The notes: generated by a model not told the origin, from the letters alone. 64,000 nt of DNA from Brachionus koreanus (GCA_016987375.1 PJRA01000160.1:1337674-1401673); one strand, 5' to 3'; positions 10,550 to 22,482 are shown, counted from the first letter of the stretch. Numbers and translations: made by a program.

Positions 10550-12588
10550 TTTTTAAACTTATTTTGTTTTTGACGGAATTATTTATATTATTAGTGATTA
10601 ATTGATGCTGGTATTAATCGATAGATTTCAAGTATCATTTGGGATAAATCGAGCCGAATAGGAAATATTTAGGAAATTTTTTTGTCAGATTATCTATTTA
10701 AAATTTCAAGCTGATTTGAAGCGCACATTTTGCTAATTAAATTGCAAGTCATCATTTGAATTTGTTTGAAATGATAATCTATGACAAATGCACACTTTAG
10801 ACCTAATTAAATCACTAGCTACGTTATTTGTTTATTTTTGTAGCCACAGGGAATATGCATTTCAATGACACTTGAATTTTCACTTATCGTGTTTATTTAT
10901 TTACCTTTTATTTTAATTACCTTAATAACTTTTTTAGTCCGATTTGTCTATCAATTAATCATTAGAATACATTATTAGCTAGTTCGGTCAATTTCAAAGA
11001 TTTTTATTTCTCATCTGAACACTGAGAAAATTTTATTTTATCACACATTCAGGACCTTTCAAAGCTCTTCAAAAAAAAAAAAATCACAAAATCTTTTTAA
11101 AAAGGTTTATATAAATAAATCTCTATAACTTGTTTAATCGCTAAAATCACAGAAAATACATATTACAAGAATGGTATTAATTTTTAAATATTACATGTCT
11201 TTTAATAAGAATCAAATTGTAAATTTTTTAAAAATAAATTCTAAATGATTATTTTAAATTTAAAAACTTATCCTTTTTATTTTATTATTTCTAAAACTGT
11301 TTTGATATTGATTATTTGAATATTGATTACAAGTAATTTGATATAACTAATGATTCAAATGAAATTTAAATTTATTAAAAAATTATAGAATCATTAATTT
11401 ATTTAAAAATATAGATTTTGTTTAATAAAAAGTAAAATTTTTTTCATTCTTTTTTATAGCTATTAAAAAACTTAGAATGTTTATCTGAGTGTTTTTATGT
11501 AGAATATATATCGAAGCACAGCAGATTGAATTAAATTGATAAGGTAAACCTACCTAATAAACTTTGGACGATTAAGTTCTCTAAGATAATCATGTGATTT
11601 GATTTAAATTTGGAATATTTAAATTATATTGATGATTTTCTGAATATTTTAACTAAATATTGAAACCTTTCCCTTTATAAATTATTAATATGTCACCTAC
11701 CCTGTGGTATACCATAGGGAATTTTGCCAGAAAAAAATCATTGAGACTTAAACTAATGATAAAATGGATGTAAATGCTGAACCTTATACTAATAGTAACG
11801 AGAAATTTAGTTTGAATAACACAAATTTTAAATAAAAAACTTCAAATTTTTAAGTTTTTCCCAAATTTTATTAGAATAACCACAAAAAATAAAAAAATGC
11901 ATGAAAAATAAAATTTTTTTTTTTATTATTTGACACAAATTTGATTAAAATGACAATTAAAATATAAAAAAAATCTTTTTTTTTTACTGTGACACTGGAT
12001 GTTTTAATTTTTTCAACATTTGTTTTGACAAGCCCAGTGACTCTTGTTCGATTGGATAACTTGAATGTTCGTTATCAGATACGTAGATTTTTCCTCTTTT
12101 CTAACATTTTTTTACTTCAAAAAAAAAGCTTTTTTTGCGTCCTTTTTTTCTATGTTTGAATTTATAGAATGAAATGTTTTTCGCTGTTGGGAAGTCTATT
12201 TGTTGTATGAAAACTCTTGTTTTTTGGTAATGCTTAAGCGACTTGGTCTGTATTATTAAATTGGTTTTCTAAAATGCCGCCTGAACTAGACATTTTATTT
12301 TATTTTCCATTGTTTTTTTAAGAGAAAGTTGCTTTTTTATATTTCCAAAATTGCATCAATTAAAGAAAACTAAATTAATAAGTGTCAATGATAAAAAATT
12401 GGAATACTTTGTTTTAAATTAGAATTCAATTTTTAATAAAAATTAAAGCTTTAATCAATAAGGGTAAAAAAATGTAAATAATTGCTTTTTTGATGTTAAC
12501 TAACTTTTTTATGTATAATCTTAATAATTGGGGAATTTTATTTAATATTTGGGGTAAAATATCAAAATTTTGCGTAATTCTTTAAGTT
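10550..12588. other. AT-rich intergenic region
   Basis: This is the 5' flank of the bHLH gene. Homopolymer runs dominate. A 20-bp near-perfect palindrome, CCCTGTGGTATACCATAGGG, lies at 11700-11719. No gene was recognised. Confidence 0.5.
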
Positions 12589-12976
12589 TTGTGGTATCGT
12601 TTTAAATGGCCCAATAAAAACTATCAAGAATCTTTATTATTATCAGGTTCTGAAACAGAGGAATCGGATTGTGAATCTTTCCTTCCAGAAGAAGAGATAG
12701 TCACAATTGATATTTCTCTTATTTCACAATTAGTTGAATATATACAATCATCTAAACCTACTAAACTTAGGATTAGTGTCTTGCTCTATAGTGTTTTTAG
12801 GCAATATTTTTTTTATTTTTTTATTCAAAAATTTAAAACAAATCTAAAAATTTTTTAGGCAGTTTAACATATCTTTTAGTAATATAGATCTGTTTCTATC
12901 CCAGTTGAATTTGTTTACATCTAGTAGTTTTTTACAACAAATAGTCAATTTTAAAAATAAACAAATTGATGAATAA
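12589..12976 (+). pseudogene. Probable truncated mobile-element protein remnant
   Basis: The frame reads FKWPNKNYQESLLLSGSETE, an acidic stretch, then LISQLVEYIQSSKPTKLRIS and LLYSVF. Removing 12800-12857 as a GC...AG intron gives an in-frame continuation, NISFSNIDLFLSQLNLF, to a stop at about 12974. The stretch looks like the N-terminal helical part of an uncharacterised transposon protein, cut short where it runs into the inverted repeat at 12920-13047. There is no ATG at the apparent start and no catalytic domain. Function is unknown; it may instead be an exon of an unrecognised gene. Confidence 0.4.
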
Positions 12977-13047
12977 AAATACCTCCATGACCGATAGCTC
13001 ATCAATTTTCTTAATTTTAAAATTGATTGTTGTAAAGAACTATTAGA
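12920..13047. repeat. Imperfect inverted repeat (hairpin), arms of about 50 bp
   Basis: The left arm (12920-12972, starting TCTAGTAGTT) and right arm (12999-13047, ending AACTATTAGA) are near reverse complements with a short spacer. They share TTTACAACAA, TCAATTTTAAAA and AAATTGATGA. It overlaps the end of the coding remnant before it, so it is probably part of a mobile element. Confidence 0.75.
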
Positions 13048-13725
13048 AAAAATGAAATTTAGAATTTCAAAGTAGGTAGTTTAGGAATTTCGAAATTCTG
13101 ATAGAACTCAGGTTTTGAATTTCTGGAACTTAACTTTTCATGCTTTACAAAGTGTTGCAATGATTTTTTAGTAATTGGGCTGAAAAAATGGCTTTTGTTA
13201 TTTGGAAAAGTCCAGAAAAACTTTCAAATTTATTTTCAAAGTAAAAAAAAAAAACAATGTGGTGTGTTTTGTTTTCCAAATTCTTAAATCTAATTATCAT
13301 AACGATTCATGATGCATTTATCTTTAAAATTAACTAAGTACCAAATTTATTTTCAATAATTAAAAATTATGTTGCCTTATTATAGAAAATTAATTATTTA
13401 AATACTAAAATGATAATGTTATAATAATGTGAACAATTTTCTATGAGTAAAATTTTATTTTTTTAGTTTTATTTAGTTGATTAATTGAAGCATAAAAACA
13501 AAAAATTCTAAGTAATTCTAAGTATATCTAAGTAATTTTATTTAAGTTACTTTTGAGTTCATTATTTTTTTGCTATTTGGTTGCTGGGAAACAAACTTTT
13601 ATTAAATTTCTAAACCTTTCAAAACTGCTAAATCAGGCTTTTTAATTTTAATTTGAATAATTTATTGAAAATTATGCCGCCATTATTTTGTTTATTGTTA
13701 ATTATCTTGCAAATATTTATCAAAA

Positions 13726-14595
13726 ATGGAATTTGCCGAAAAATTCAAACCTAATTTTATTTCATCCGATTTGAAGTTTTGTGCTAATGATTATAACGAG
13801 GAAGATGAAATTGAATTTGTTGTCAAATTTTGGCCTTTTTCCAGATATAAAGATAAAGTATTAAGAAATATCGTTAAAGATGCAAAATTAATTCACAGAC
13901 AAAAGATCAAAGATGCATGGGAGAATCATTTTTCAAATGGACAATTTACTTTTGATGATAAATTAGTCTTCGAACAAGTTTGGCCTTCTATCGAACAAGA
14001 GATAGAAAACTTTATATTTCAAAAAGACAGTAGTTGTCCGGTAAAAAAATTTGAACAAGAAAACTCACCAGATAAAGAGTTAAATGATTTGAAAGAATTC
14101 TATAAACCATTGATAGAAAAAGCAGTAAAATGTGAGAGAGGCTTGAGCTTGGAAAGAAGAATTGTTAAAATAATTAACAAAGAAGAAAATTTTGAATTTC
14201 GTAAGACCTATAAGCGAGAAATAGATTTCGGATTCTTTAAGCTAATAGGCATACCTGATGGAATTGATCATAAGAGAAAAACAGTTATTGAAATAAAGAC
14301 AAAAGAATGGATTCAGCCTGAAAGTGAAAAAGAAAGACTACAATGTTTGTCTTATTTGAGAATGCTGGATTTTGAGAAATGTCTTTTGGTACAGAGTGAC
14401 AAAAATAGAGAAAAAAAAATCATTGAAATTTCAAGAGATGACCAAGAATTCACTGATAAAATTTATAATAAACTAAAACAATTCGTTGATAAATACAGAA
14501 CTATCACAGAAGATGAATTTTTGTATAAAATTTTATTTTATTGCGAAATAAAAACGGTTCCCGATGTTTTGACTAGATTTTTACATAACGACTAA
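13726..14595 (+). CDS. Intronless PD-(D/E)XK nuclease-like protein
   Basis: One uninterrupted ATG-started frame encodes 289 residues. The C-terminal half carries the ordered motifs of RecB/Cas4/YqaJ-type PD-(D/E)XK nucleases. These are a helix with an acidic residue (ERGLSLERRIVKII, about 138-151), IGIPDGID with the metal-binding Asp (about 174-181), the E-x-K core VIEIKTK (about 187-193), and the trailing QCLSYL motif (about 208-213). The N-terminal half (about 1-130) is charged and helical and was not recognised. Proteins of this fold cut or resect DNA; substrate and location cannot be read from sequence. No signal peptide or membrane segment is visible. The gene has no introns although most neighbours do, which would fit retroposition, a mobile-element origin or transfer, but base composition matches the surroundings. 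The catalytic set looks complete, so it may be active. Confidence 0.75.
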   Translation: MEFAEKFKPNFISSDLKFCANDYNEEDEIEFVVKFWPFSRYKDKVLRNIVKDAKLIHRQKIKDAWENHFSNGQFTFDDKLVFEQVWPSIEQEIENFIFQKDSSCPVKKFEQENSPDKELNDLKEFYKPLIEKAVKCERGLSLERRIVKIINKEENFEFRKTYKREIDFGFFKLIGIPDGIDHKRKTVIEIKTKEWIQPESEKERLQCLSYLRMLDFEKCLLVQSDKNREKKIIEISRDDQEFTDKIYNKLKQFVDKYRTITEDEFLYKILFYCEIKTVPDVLTRFLHND

Positions 14596-15962
14596 TATAT
14601 TTTTTAATTTCATCTAAGTAATTTAATTTGTTTGTAAATTTAAATTTTTATTATTTAATTTATTTTAAATAAATCTATTTGTTCCTTAACTATTATTAAA
14701 AAGAATGAAATAAACAACTTATAATTATTTATAAAGAAGGCAACAAAAATAATGTGATTTTTAAATAAAAATTTTTTTAATTTAATTTAAATTTTTAAAA
14801 TGACAAATTTATTTATTAAATAAAATAATTTTAAAGACTTAATTTTTATTTTTAAATTTTTTTTTTATTTTACTTTGGATTTTTCTTAGTATCTCCTAAA
14901 AATTAAATAAACAAAAAAAATCAATCACAAAACTGTTTTTACGAAACCATTATACCAGGCCTAATTGTTATTCATACTTGAAAATCTTTAGATAAAATAA
15001 TTTTTTTTAAATAATTTTATTAAGTCTTATTATTAACATTTATAAAGTTAGGAGTGTCACAAAATATATTTTTATTATTCTTTTAAATCATCGATCATTT
15101 CTATTAAAGAGATTTTATATTAAAATTTTTGCTTACTAAACGCTAATTAGCTAATATGATATTGATTTGTGCTTAGTTTATAAAAGTTTAAAATAAATTT
15201 TTAATTTAAAATTCCTATCTAAGTAATCAAAAATTTAATGACATAAAAATTTGGATATTTTTAGTCAAGTTTTATGATTTATAATAAATCTTTCAATAAT
15301 CAAATACTTTTAAATGAGTTATGAATAACAATGTAAAAAATAATATTTTTTTCGTAATTAAACGTAATATTACATATTATTTGCTAAGATTACACAATCT
15401 TACACCAAAAAGTTTGTAAAAAAATTTAATTCAATTAAAATTTTTGTGAATTAAAAACATAATGTTTAGTAATTAAAAATATTTTAAAATTTTTAAGTTT
15501 AAAATTTATAAAAAAGGCTCTAAAAAAACTCTTGCGCTTTTTAGTGCTAAAATCATTGAATTTATGTTTTAACCTTTCAATATCTTGTTCTTCAGTTTTA
15601 ATGGGTAAAATATATTTTATAAATTCTTAAGCAGTATATTTTGAGAATTTAATTTACTTGTTATTACCATAATTACTCAATACATTACATTCTATTAAGT
15701 TAAATTACTTTAAAAAATGCTGAATTCTTTTTTTTTTTTCATTTTTAAAATTTTCATTTGTATAATTTCTTGCCATAATAAATGAAATATAAAGAGTCAT
15801 TTATGGACTCGAATGTATAAAAAAAAATTCTCCTTAAATATGAAAATTTTTTTTTCAATCAAAAAATTAATAGTTTTAAAATACATTTCTCTCAAATTGT
15901 TATTTAAAAACATCATTAAAAGAAATTTTTTGGTTTCATATAGCTCCTATATACTTTATTTT
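14596..15962. other. AT-rich intergenic region
   Basis: This lies between the 3' ends of the nuclease-like gene and the two-pore channel gene, which converge here. Only AT-rich sequence and likely 3' UTRs with AATAAA-type signals were seen. Confidence 0.5.
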
Positions 15963-18900
15963 TTAATTTAAATCATCCTTTGATATATTTATTTCGTTAT
16001 AAAACATTCTTTGTAAAAGAATTTCCACTGGCTTGGCATCTCTTGAATTTATATGAAACTTCAAATCATTTTGGGCACTATTCTCGCTCGTTGTTGAATT
16101 GTCGTACACAACAATATCCTTAAGGCTTGTGAAAAATTCTTTAATTATTGTCAAAAATTTTTTATCTTCATTTGATTTTCTAGACAACAAAAAAATAAAA
16201 ATTTTTAAGAAAAAGTTCTAATTTATACTGTCTGTCTAAGTCAGGGTTTTCAAATGCCAAACCCAATTCCATGATTCTTTTTTCTAATTTTGAATTACAG
16301 AGCTTTTCAGCATCATCTTCACTTTCATATTCGAGCAAAAACGCTTCGATAATGAACGCTGTAAATATGCTTTAATAAAAAAAATAATGATTGAGATAAA
16401 ATTTCTTTCCAAAATTCTCACTTTAAAGATACGATTACACAGCTAATATGAAATGAAAAAAAGTATAACCGTGTCCATTTTGAATTAAGTGCTTTTTCAA
16501 AACCCTTGCTTAGAACTAAAATAGTTTTTAGAACATTCATAAAAATAATAATCATTATTAAAAATATTTAATTACTGTGCCATTGATTAACAACCATAAG
16601 CTCAAAAAGAAGAACCATAGAATTGAGAAAAGTCGAAAAATTATTTTTGCAATATTTCAACCTATTTAAAATAAAATGATTAATTTTTTCTTAGTTTTAC
16701 ATTTTCATTTTTTTACTTCACAAAATCAGTTCCATCCAAATTGGGGCTTCCACAATTATTTTCTTTCGTGTTATAGTCATTAATTTTATCACTAAATATT
16801 TCCATTCCAATCATGGAAAAAATATAGAATATAAACATTAAAAGCTTGGCATATGTTAACAAAGACGGTGTTATCATAGCAATAGTTGTAATGATAGTTC
16901 GGAAACTTAATTAGAAAATTTAAGAAGAATTTATAGAATAAAATTAAAATTAAAAATAAATTAAAGAAAATTCTTAGATTCTTGTAAATTCATTTTAAAA
17001 TGACAGAAAATTAAATTCAATTGAAACAAATTTACCGATTGATTGAAGCTACAAATTTGAGTAAACGTAGTGATCTTAATATTAGAACAATTTCGAAAAA
17101 TTCTGTGGCTCCTAAAAAAATTTTAAAGCTAGATTAGTAAACACAAAAATTTAAACAACCTCCTTTGACATCGTCAGACTTTGGAATCGAAGCGTCAACT
17201 ATACCAGCTATTAGGCCTCCTATAATGACTACTGAATCGAATCTTATTTAAAATAGTAAAAAGAATTGGATTATTAATATTTCTAAAGTCTAACATATTC
17301 CAATATTTTTTTATAAATTCAACAATTCCATCTGAGTAAATTTTTAGCGCTATTTCAGCCATAAATCCTGTCAAGAAAAACCATTCTACGCCACTGTTTG
17401 GATCAATTATAACAAAAATTATATTGAGTAGAATTAAAAAATCAAAAAACATCTGAAATATTCTTTTTAATTTTTAAAATATAATAGAAAAATCTTTAAA
17501 AATAAAAAAAATTAAAAAAATTACCTATGACGAACAAGTTTTTTAATGAATGTGCTCCATCTTCCATTATAAATTTCAGGAATGTATATTTCAAACAAAG
17601 TTTTTCTATCTTGTTTTTCCGACATTTTAATGTTTAATAGATCAGCCAAAAAAACAAATTCCTTAAAACCTAAATAAACTAGTTTAAATTTAAAATTTTT
17701 TTATCTTATTCAATTACTTAGAATGCCATTGTCGTCAAAATCCAATATTCTAAACAAAGCCTCTATTTGATCACTATTTATTTTTGGACTGACAAGTTTC
17801 ATTAATTTAATAAACATATCTTTTGTAATTACACATTGATGTTCGGACCTGATTATCTCATTGTCCAAATTTACATTGGCCCTAACTGCACTTTCCAATA
17901 GCCGAATGGGAATTCTAATCATATTGAACGCGTCTTCCAGTTTATCGCGCTTTAGTTTAATGGTTTCCCTTACTTCATCTTTCAGATGTTTTTTATAATT
18001 TGTGTAGATAGTGGCTAGGATTATGTTTATAAAAATGTATAAATTTACTAGCATAAAAACTAGAAAAAAAATAACATATGCTCCATTTAAATCGTAGGCA
18101 GGCATCCTTGTTTTAGCTTTTAATTTTTTTCAAAAGTAAAAAAAATTCCTACATGACATCAGGAAAGTTGGCTGTAGTCACAGCTACATACAGATCCCAC
18201 AAAGAATCTTCAAAATTTTGAAAATATAAATCTTGGCCATTGGCATAAGTCAACGGCTGACCATTTGCATTCCTTTAAAAAAATTCTAGTTTTATTTCTG
18301 AATTAAGACTAATTGATATAATTCTACGTTTTTTTTCTAAAAAGTTGCCATCCAACGAAGGAAAATATTAATAGCGAAACGAAAAATAAAGCGAATACAT
18401 TTATTATATCTGGTATGGTTTTTCTGACATTCCTCATAGCTCTACGTAATTCTTTTCCTTCATACATATTGACATAGAGAAATACTCGCAAAAATTTTGT
18501 ATAACGAAAAGCATTTATTCCAATTGATTTTAAAAAGATATAAATAGCTAAATCGATGAAAATTATTAAGATTGTAATTAGAAAAATGTAGTTTTTTTTG
18601 TCATTTAAAAAAAAACTAAGAATTTGAAAATTATAAGATTGGAACCATCTTAATGCATAAACAATCAAGCAAAATAATTCGAAGAAGGTTGGAATTAAAA
18701 AATGAACTGAAGATGAGTTTTCGATCAGAGGTAAAAGCAAATGCAAAATGACCAAGCAATTAATGCAAGAAACTAGGATTGGATTTAAGTAGGTTTCATA
18801 TATTCTTGAAAAAAATATTAGTCAAATTATTCGTTTATTTATAATTAAAATGTACTTAAGTTTATCTTCTGTTTTTCCAAAAGTTAAATTTTCTAAATCT

Positions 18901-19016
18901 CTTGAGTCTTTTATTAATCTTGAGGCTATTGAATAGTCCTTAAAACACAAAATTAATTTAAATTTTTCTCTTATTTTTTTAGGATACAAGTTGAGTGGAT
19001 TCTGTCCATCTTTCAT
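15963..19016 (-). CDS. TPCN: Two-pore channel (TPC family cation channel)
   Basis: Thirteen exons fit with consistent phases: 19016-18856, 18804-18328, 18272-18153, 18106-17718, 17669-17525, 17462-17295, 17242-17160, 17111-17036, 16905-16717, 16661-16576, 16515-16422, 16369-16229 and 16179-15963. The product is 781 residues, typical for TPCs. Domain I has S1-S5, an S4 with FRYTKFLRVF and a linker with GKELRRAMRNVRK. Its pore filter is TTANFPDVMMPAYD, followed by S6 (VIFFLVFMLVNLYIFINIIL). A cytosolic linker contains an EF-hand-like ILDFDDNGIL. Domain II has an S4 with LILRSLRLLKFVASINR, the filter FELMVVNQWH and S6 with LNIFTAFIIEAFLLEY. TPCs are endolysosomal Na+/Ca2+ channels gated by PI(3,5)P2, NAADP or voltage. 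Vertebrate TPC1/2 have VNNW in filter II; here it is VNQW. Assignment to TPC1, 2 or 3 is not resolved. Confidence 0.92.
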
Positions 19017-19320
19017 TTTCACTATTTTCCAAATGAATGCCTATTCGATTGCTTTCGTCAATTATGTGAGCCATTTTTCATCATAGGTAAAATATTTAAG
19101 TGTAATAATATGCATTAAGTCAAAATTTTTGATTGTTTCTGTCATGTGCTATGAAATAAGATAAGAAAAATTTAAAATTCAACTTCAAAATTCAATTGTT
19201 CAAATTATTCGAGAGATAATTAAAAAGAAGCATTAAAGGCCACAAAATTTTTTTTGATTATATTATTGTTTTTAGATCACATTTTACAATAAAATCAATT
19301 AGACTATTCAAATGTTTTAA
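19017..19320. promoter_or_regulatory. 5' flank of the two-pore channel gene
   Basis: AT-rich flank between the inferred start codon and the piggyBac-like MITE. An upstream ATG around 19070 opens a short frame (MAHIIDES) that overlaps the start in another frame and could be an upstream ORF. No core promoter element could be assigned. Confidence 0.35.
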
Positions 19321-19537
19321 CACTAGAAGCACCAAGCATTTTTTCAGGTTTTTTTAATTCATTAATTTTCTATATAAAAACTAAAATAATTTTAAAAAGT
19401 AATATCATTTTTTAAAGAAATTTTTAAAATCTACATTGTTCAAAAAATATATATACATTTAAAAAATCAATTCAGAAGATATGAGGATTTAAAAATTTTA
19501 CAAACGAGTCATTTTGAGTCGTTTGGTGCTTCTAGTG
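19321..19537. mobile_element. piggyBac-like MITE, copy B, with intact TTAA duplication
   Basis: It is 217 bp. TTAA at 19317-19320 is followed by CACTAGAAGCACCAAG, and the right end is TTTGGTGCTTCTAGTG followed by TTAA at 19538-19541. Subterminal GAGTCATTTTGAGTCGTTTG matches copies A and C. There is no coding capacity. Confidence 0.85.
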
Positions 19538-19979
19538 TTAATAACCATGGAAAGACAGCTGGCAGCAAGAGAAATTTATTTAATTGATCCTAAATTTTTT
19601 TTAAAATTTTTAACTTATTAACGCATTGAAAAAAATGTTAAATAAATCAAATTAAATAAAAGAATAAAAATATCTTGAAAATAAATTAAAATTCTTTTTT
19701 AAATTAGAATTGAAAAACTTAAAAAACAGTTGAAAATTAGAGTTAAGCTTTCTTTTAACAATATGGAATTAAAACAGGGGTAGGGATCGGGTTCACTAAA
19801 AAATTGTATTGAATTACATAAATAGTTCCTAAATGTTTAAAGCATAAAATCAAAGTTACATAGATTCTATATAGCTTAAAGCACATTAAGTAGATAAAAT
19901 TCAAGGAGGTCCGTTTTATTTTCTTATAAAGAATGATATAATATAATATACAATATAGAAAAACATGGTTCCATATGGC

Positions 19980-20163
19980 ATTAAGTACATTAATTACATA
20001 TAAGTCAAAGTTAAGAGAGAATTCACCTAGACATTCAACTGCAGGCTTTAAGGTTGCTATAATGCTAGGACATCGAGATTTCAAGGCAAGTAATGGTAGA
20101 GTAAATAAACAACTTCTTGTATTAAAAGGGATAAATTTTTCCTTTGATTTTTATTCTAAATAA
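19980..20163 (+). pseudogene. Possible pogo/Tigger-type transposase HTH fragment
   Basis: A short frame contains MLGHRDFKASNGR. This recalls the FKASNGWL motif in the CENP-B/pogo-type DNA-binding domain of Tigger transposases. The conserved Trp after SNG is absent and the frame is short. The match is one motif only. Confidence 0.35.
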
Positions 20164-20449
20164 CAAATTTTTCAATTTTTAATGAATTTTGATACATTTC
20201 GTTTCCATTGCAAGGATTTATGCATTATTCATAAAAAAACAGACTGTCTTTTTAAGTTAAACTGCAAATTTGGAATTACTATTCATTTCGAACTTGTAGT
20301 TAATCTGAATTTAAATCTTATAACTACACTTTTTTATTACAAATTATGACTTATCACAGTCAAGATATTTTAACATTTTTGAATTTGTGATTATTCTGCA
20401 ATAAGTTTTGGTAATAATAGATTAAAACTCTCGTCATTTATTTACAAGT

Positions 20450-21150
20450 TTAAATGCCACAGTAGTGAAAGCGTAAATTCTGATCCAAACTTGATTAAAC
20501 AATTTTTGAAAAAAAAGCCTCAATGATTTGTCGTTAGAATTTTTATAAATTCAAATGTAACCATTTTTGGGTATCAAATTCGACCCCAAGTCCAGCTTCA
20601 AAAATCTTTTTGAAAGTATCAACTCAAGAACTACATCAAAAAATCAATCTCATTAGAAGAATAAAAGGCCTAAAGCTCAAAAACTCCCTTGTTCTATACA
20701 AAAATTTTTAAAAGCCTTATCCGTTCGATTTTCGATTATGCTATTTTTCCAATATGTTGTTCAACGCAAAAAATATCATCAGATATTCAAAAACCCCAAT
20801 TTTTAGACACATCAAATTCTTTTCAATTATAAAAATTACTGACATGCAGAACCAGCTCAAAATTGAACTCAATAGAAACACGCTCAAAAGTTCTGGTCAA
20901 TAAATTATTCATCAAAAAGTCAAACCACCAACAATCAAAATCAGACCTGGATGAATTTAACTCAATAGATGATACTTTAAACGCTAAGTTCACTTTGCTC
21001 TACTTAGATTTTAAAACAAAAGTTTCTTCAAATAGTTTTTTTTACTAGCGCTGGGCTAAAATGAAGGACTTAGTTTCATTTGATTCTTTTGAAAAATAAT
21101 CAATTAAAAAAACAACATTAACCTAATAAATAAATGAACTAACTAACTGA
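20450..21150 (+). pseudogene. Decayed LINE 3' part with (AACT)n tail
   Basis: Broken plus-strand frames read LIRRIKGLKLKNSLVLYKNF, then RHIKFFSIIKITDMQNQL, a pattern of the LINE region downstream of the polymerase core. The 3' end carries a short tandem tail (GAACTAACTAACTGAATAAA) near 21135. Another AACT-tailed 3' end occurs near 28235-28260, suggesting one LINE family. Confidence 0.65.
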
Positions 21151-21221
21151 ATAAACTCGTTTATTGTAAACTAATATAAAAAATATTTTAAACAAGTTTA
21201 TTTTCTAGCGATTGAATTTAC

Positions 21222-21377
21222 ACCACCCGAGAGGACAAAAACAGGCAAAAAACACTGTTTAAACGCTGTTTAAACGGCGTTTGGTTACTGCTTTTTGGGC
21301 GTTTTTGCTTTGTTTTTTTGAATTTGAAACGTGAGCGTTTTTGAATCAAAAAAATGAGCAAAAAACAAAATAGGGTG
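21222..21377. repeat. Remnant of an unidentified element interrupted by the MULE-like insertion
   Basis: The stretch starts near CCCGAGAGGACAAAAACAGGC and has repeated GTTTAAACG motifs (CTGTTTAAACGCTGTTTAAACGG across 21254-21276). Its other side resumes at 22490 with TTTTGACGCGCCAAAAAC. Related starts occur at about 52277 (AGAGGGGACACTAACAGAC) and weakly at about 60199. They look like ends of one dispersed element. Confidence 0.4.
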
Positions 21378-22482
21378 GTATTTAATTTATCATCAAATAT
21401 TCAAAATTAATCATCAAATAATTTAATAAATAGCATTAAAATTTTATCATCGAAAAAAATAAATTTATCTTCAAAATATTTTTGTTTTTATCGCCAAAAT
21501 TATTAAAATTTAATCAAAAAATTCAATTCAAAAAGTAGAAAAGATACATCAAAATTTTAATTTATTAAAATCAAAATAAATTAAAACATAAATTGTAAAA
21601 AAAGTCTATCTCATTAAAGCTTTTTTGACTAGTTTAGGTCTACCACGAGTTATTTTTTCACCAACATCAAGTTTCTTAGCATTATCTGGAATTTTAGTTA
21701 ATTTATTTTTAACAGCAATATATATACAATGTTTGCATGTATAACTTTTTGAATATCTTGGACAATCAGATGAAATTCTACCATATTCTAGCCAATTATT
21801 TTCATATACATCAGCTGATAACTGTACGGTTCAGTAAGCACTTTCATAATTTACAAAATCATCAAAATTTTTCCAGTTTTTTTTTCAAATACGAATCTTG
21901 TACTTTTTTAACTAACTCTTGGCTTAATTCTAAAAGTGAATCTGTTGATTGAAAATATAATGGACGAGTATTTGCCTGCAAAACTTATTTCATTTCTTCG
22001 ATTATTGCTAATGAAATTTCTTTTGTTTCCAACTGTAGATGTGTTCCTATTTGCCATAACTCAACTTCATCATTTGAATCAATTTAAAATAAATAAATTT
22101 CAGCTTCACAATTTTTTCTATCTATTGAACAATAATAATATTGTTTACTACCATATCTACTAGTATGTAAGATTTTTTTTTATTCAATTTCAATTGATTT
22201 TTCATCGTGGAAAGTCTTAACGTAAATAAATAATCTACCTTTGCCACGAAATTTTTTGTTCGGCTGAACATCCCATTTAATTCTTTATATTTTGTTTTTT
22301 TGCTGCATAATTTTTTTAATATGATCCACCTAAAAAATATTTGATGAAAAAAAAAATATTTTTGCTGATAAAAATTAAATTTTGATTGAATAATTATTTT
22401 CTTGATGATAATTTTGTGTAAAATTTTGATGATGAAATAATATTTATTTGATGATAAAAATAACCCAACAAAATATACCATT
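21378..22482 (-). mobile_element. Decayed Mutator-like element with FLYWCH and SWIM zinc-finger remnants
   Basis: Both ends carry inverted, repeated TTTATCATCAAAT motifs (21385-21530 and, inverted, 22330-22470), and a direct 7-bp duplication TAGGGTG flanks the element (21371-21377 and 22483-22489). The minus strand holds broken coding pieces. An upstream piece around 22260-22080 (KTFHDEKSIEIE, then RYGSKQYYYCSIDRKNCEA) resembles a FLYWCH zinc finger. A downstream piece around 21620-21830 (SDCPRYSKSYTCKHC, then TRGRPKLVKKA) resembles a SWIM finger and basic tail. FLYWCH plus SWIM is typical of animal MULE transposase proteins. The central transposase domain is missing and there are several stops, so it is an internally deleted, dead copy. 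Confidence 0.65.

Noticed and set aside
22122..22481. 119-residue minus-strand ORF considered as a gene
   Set aside because: Made of the terminal repeat array and the wrong frame of the decayed FLYWCH region of the MULE-like element.
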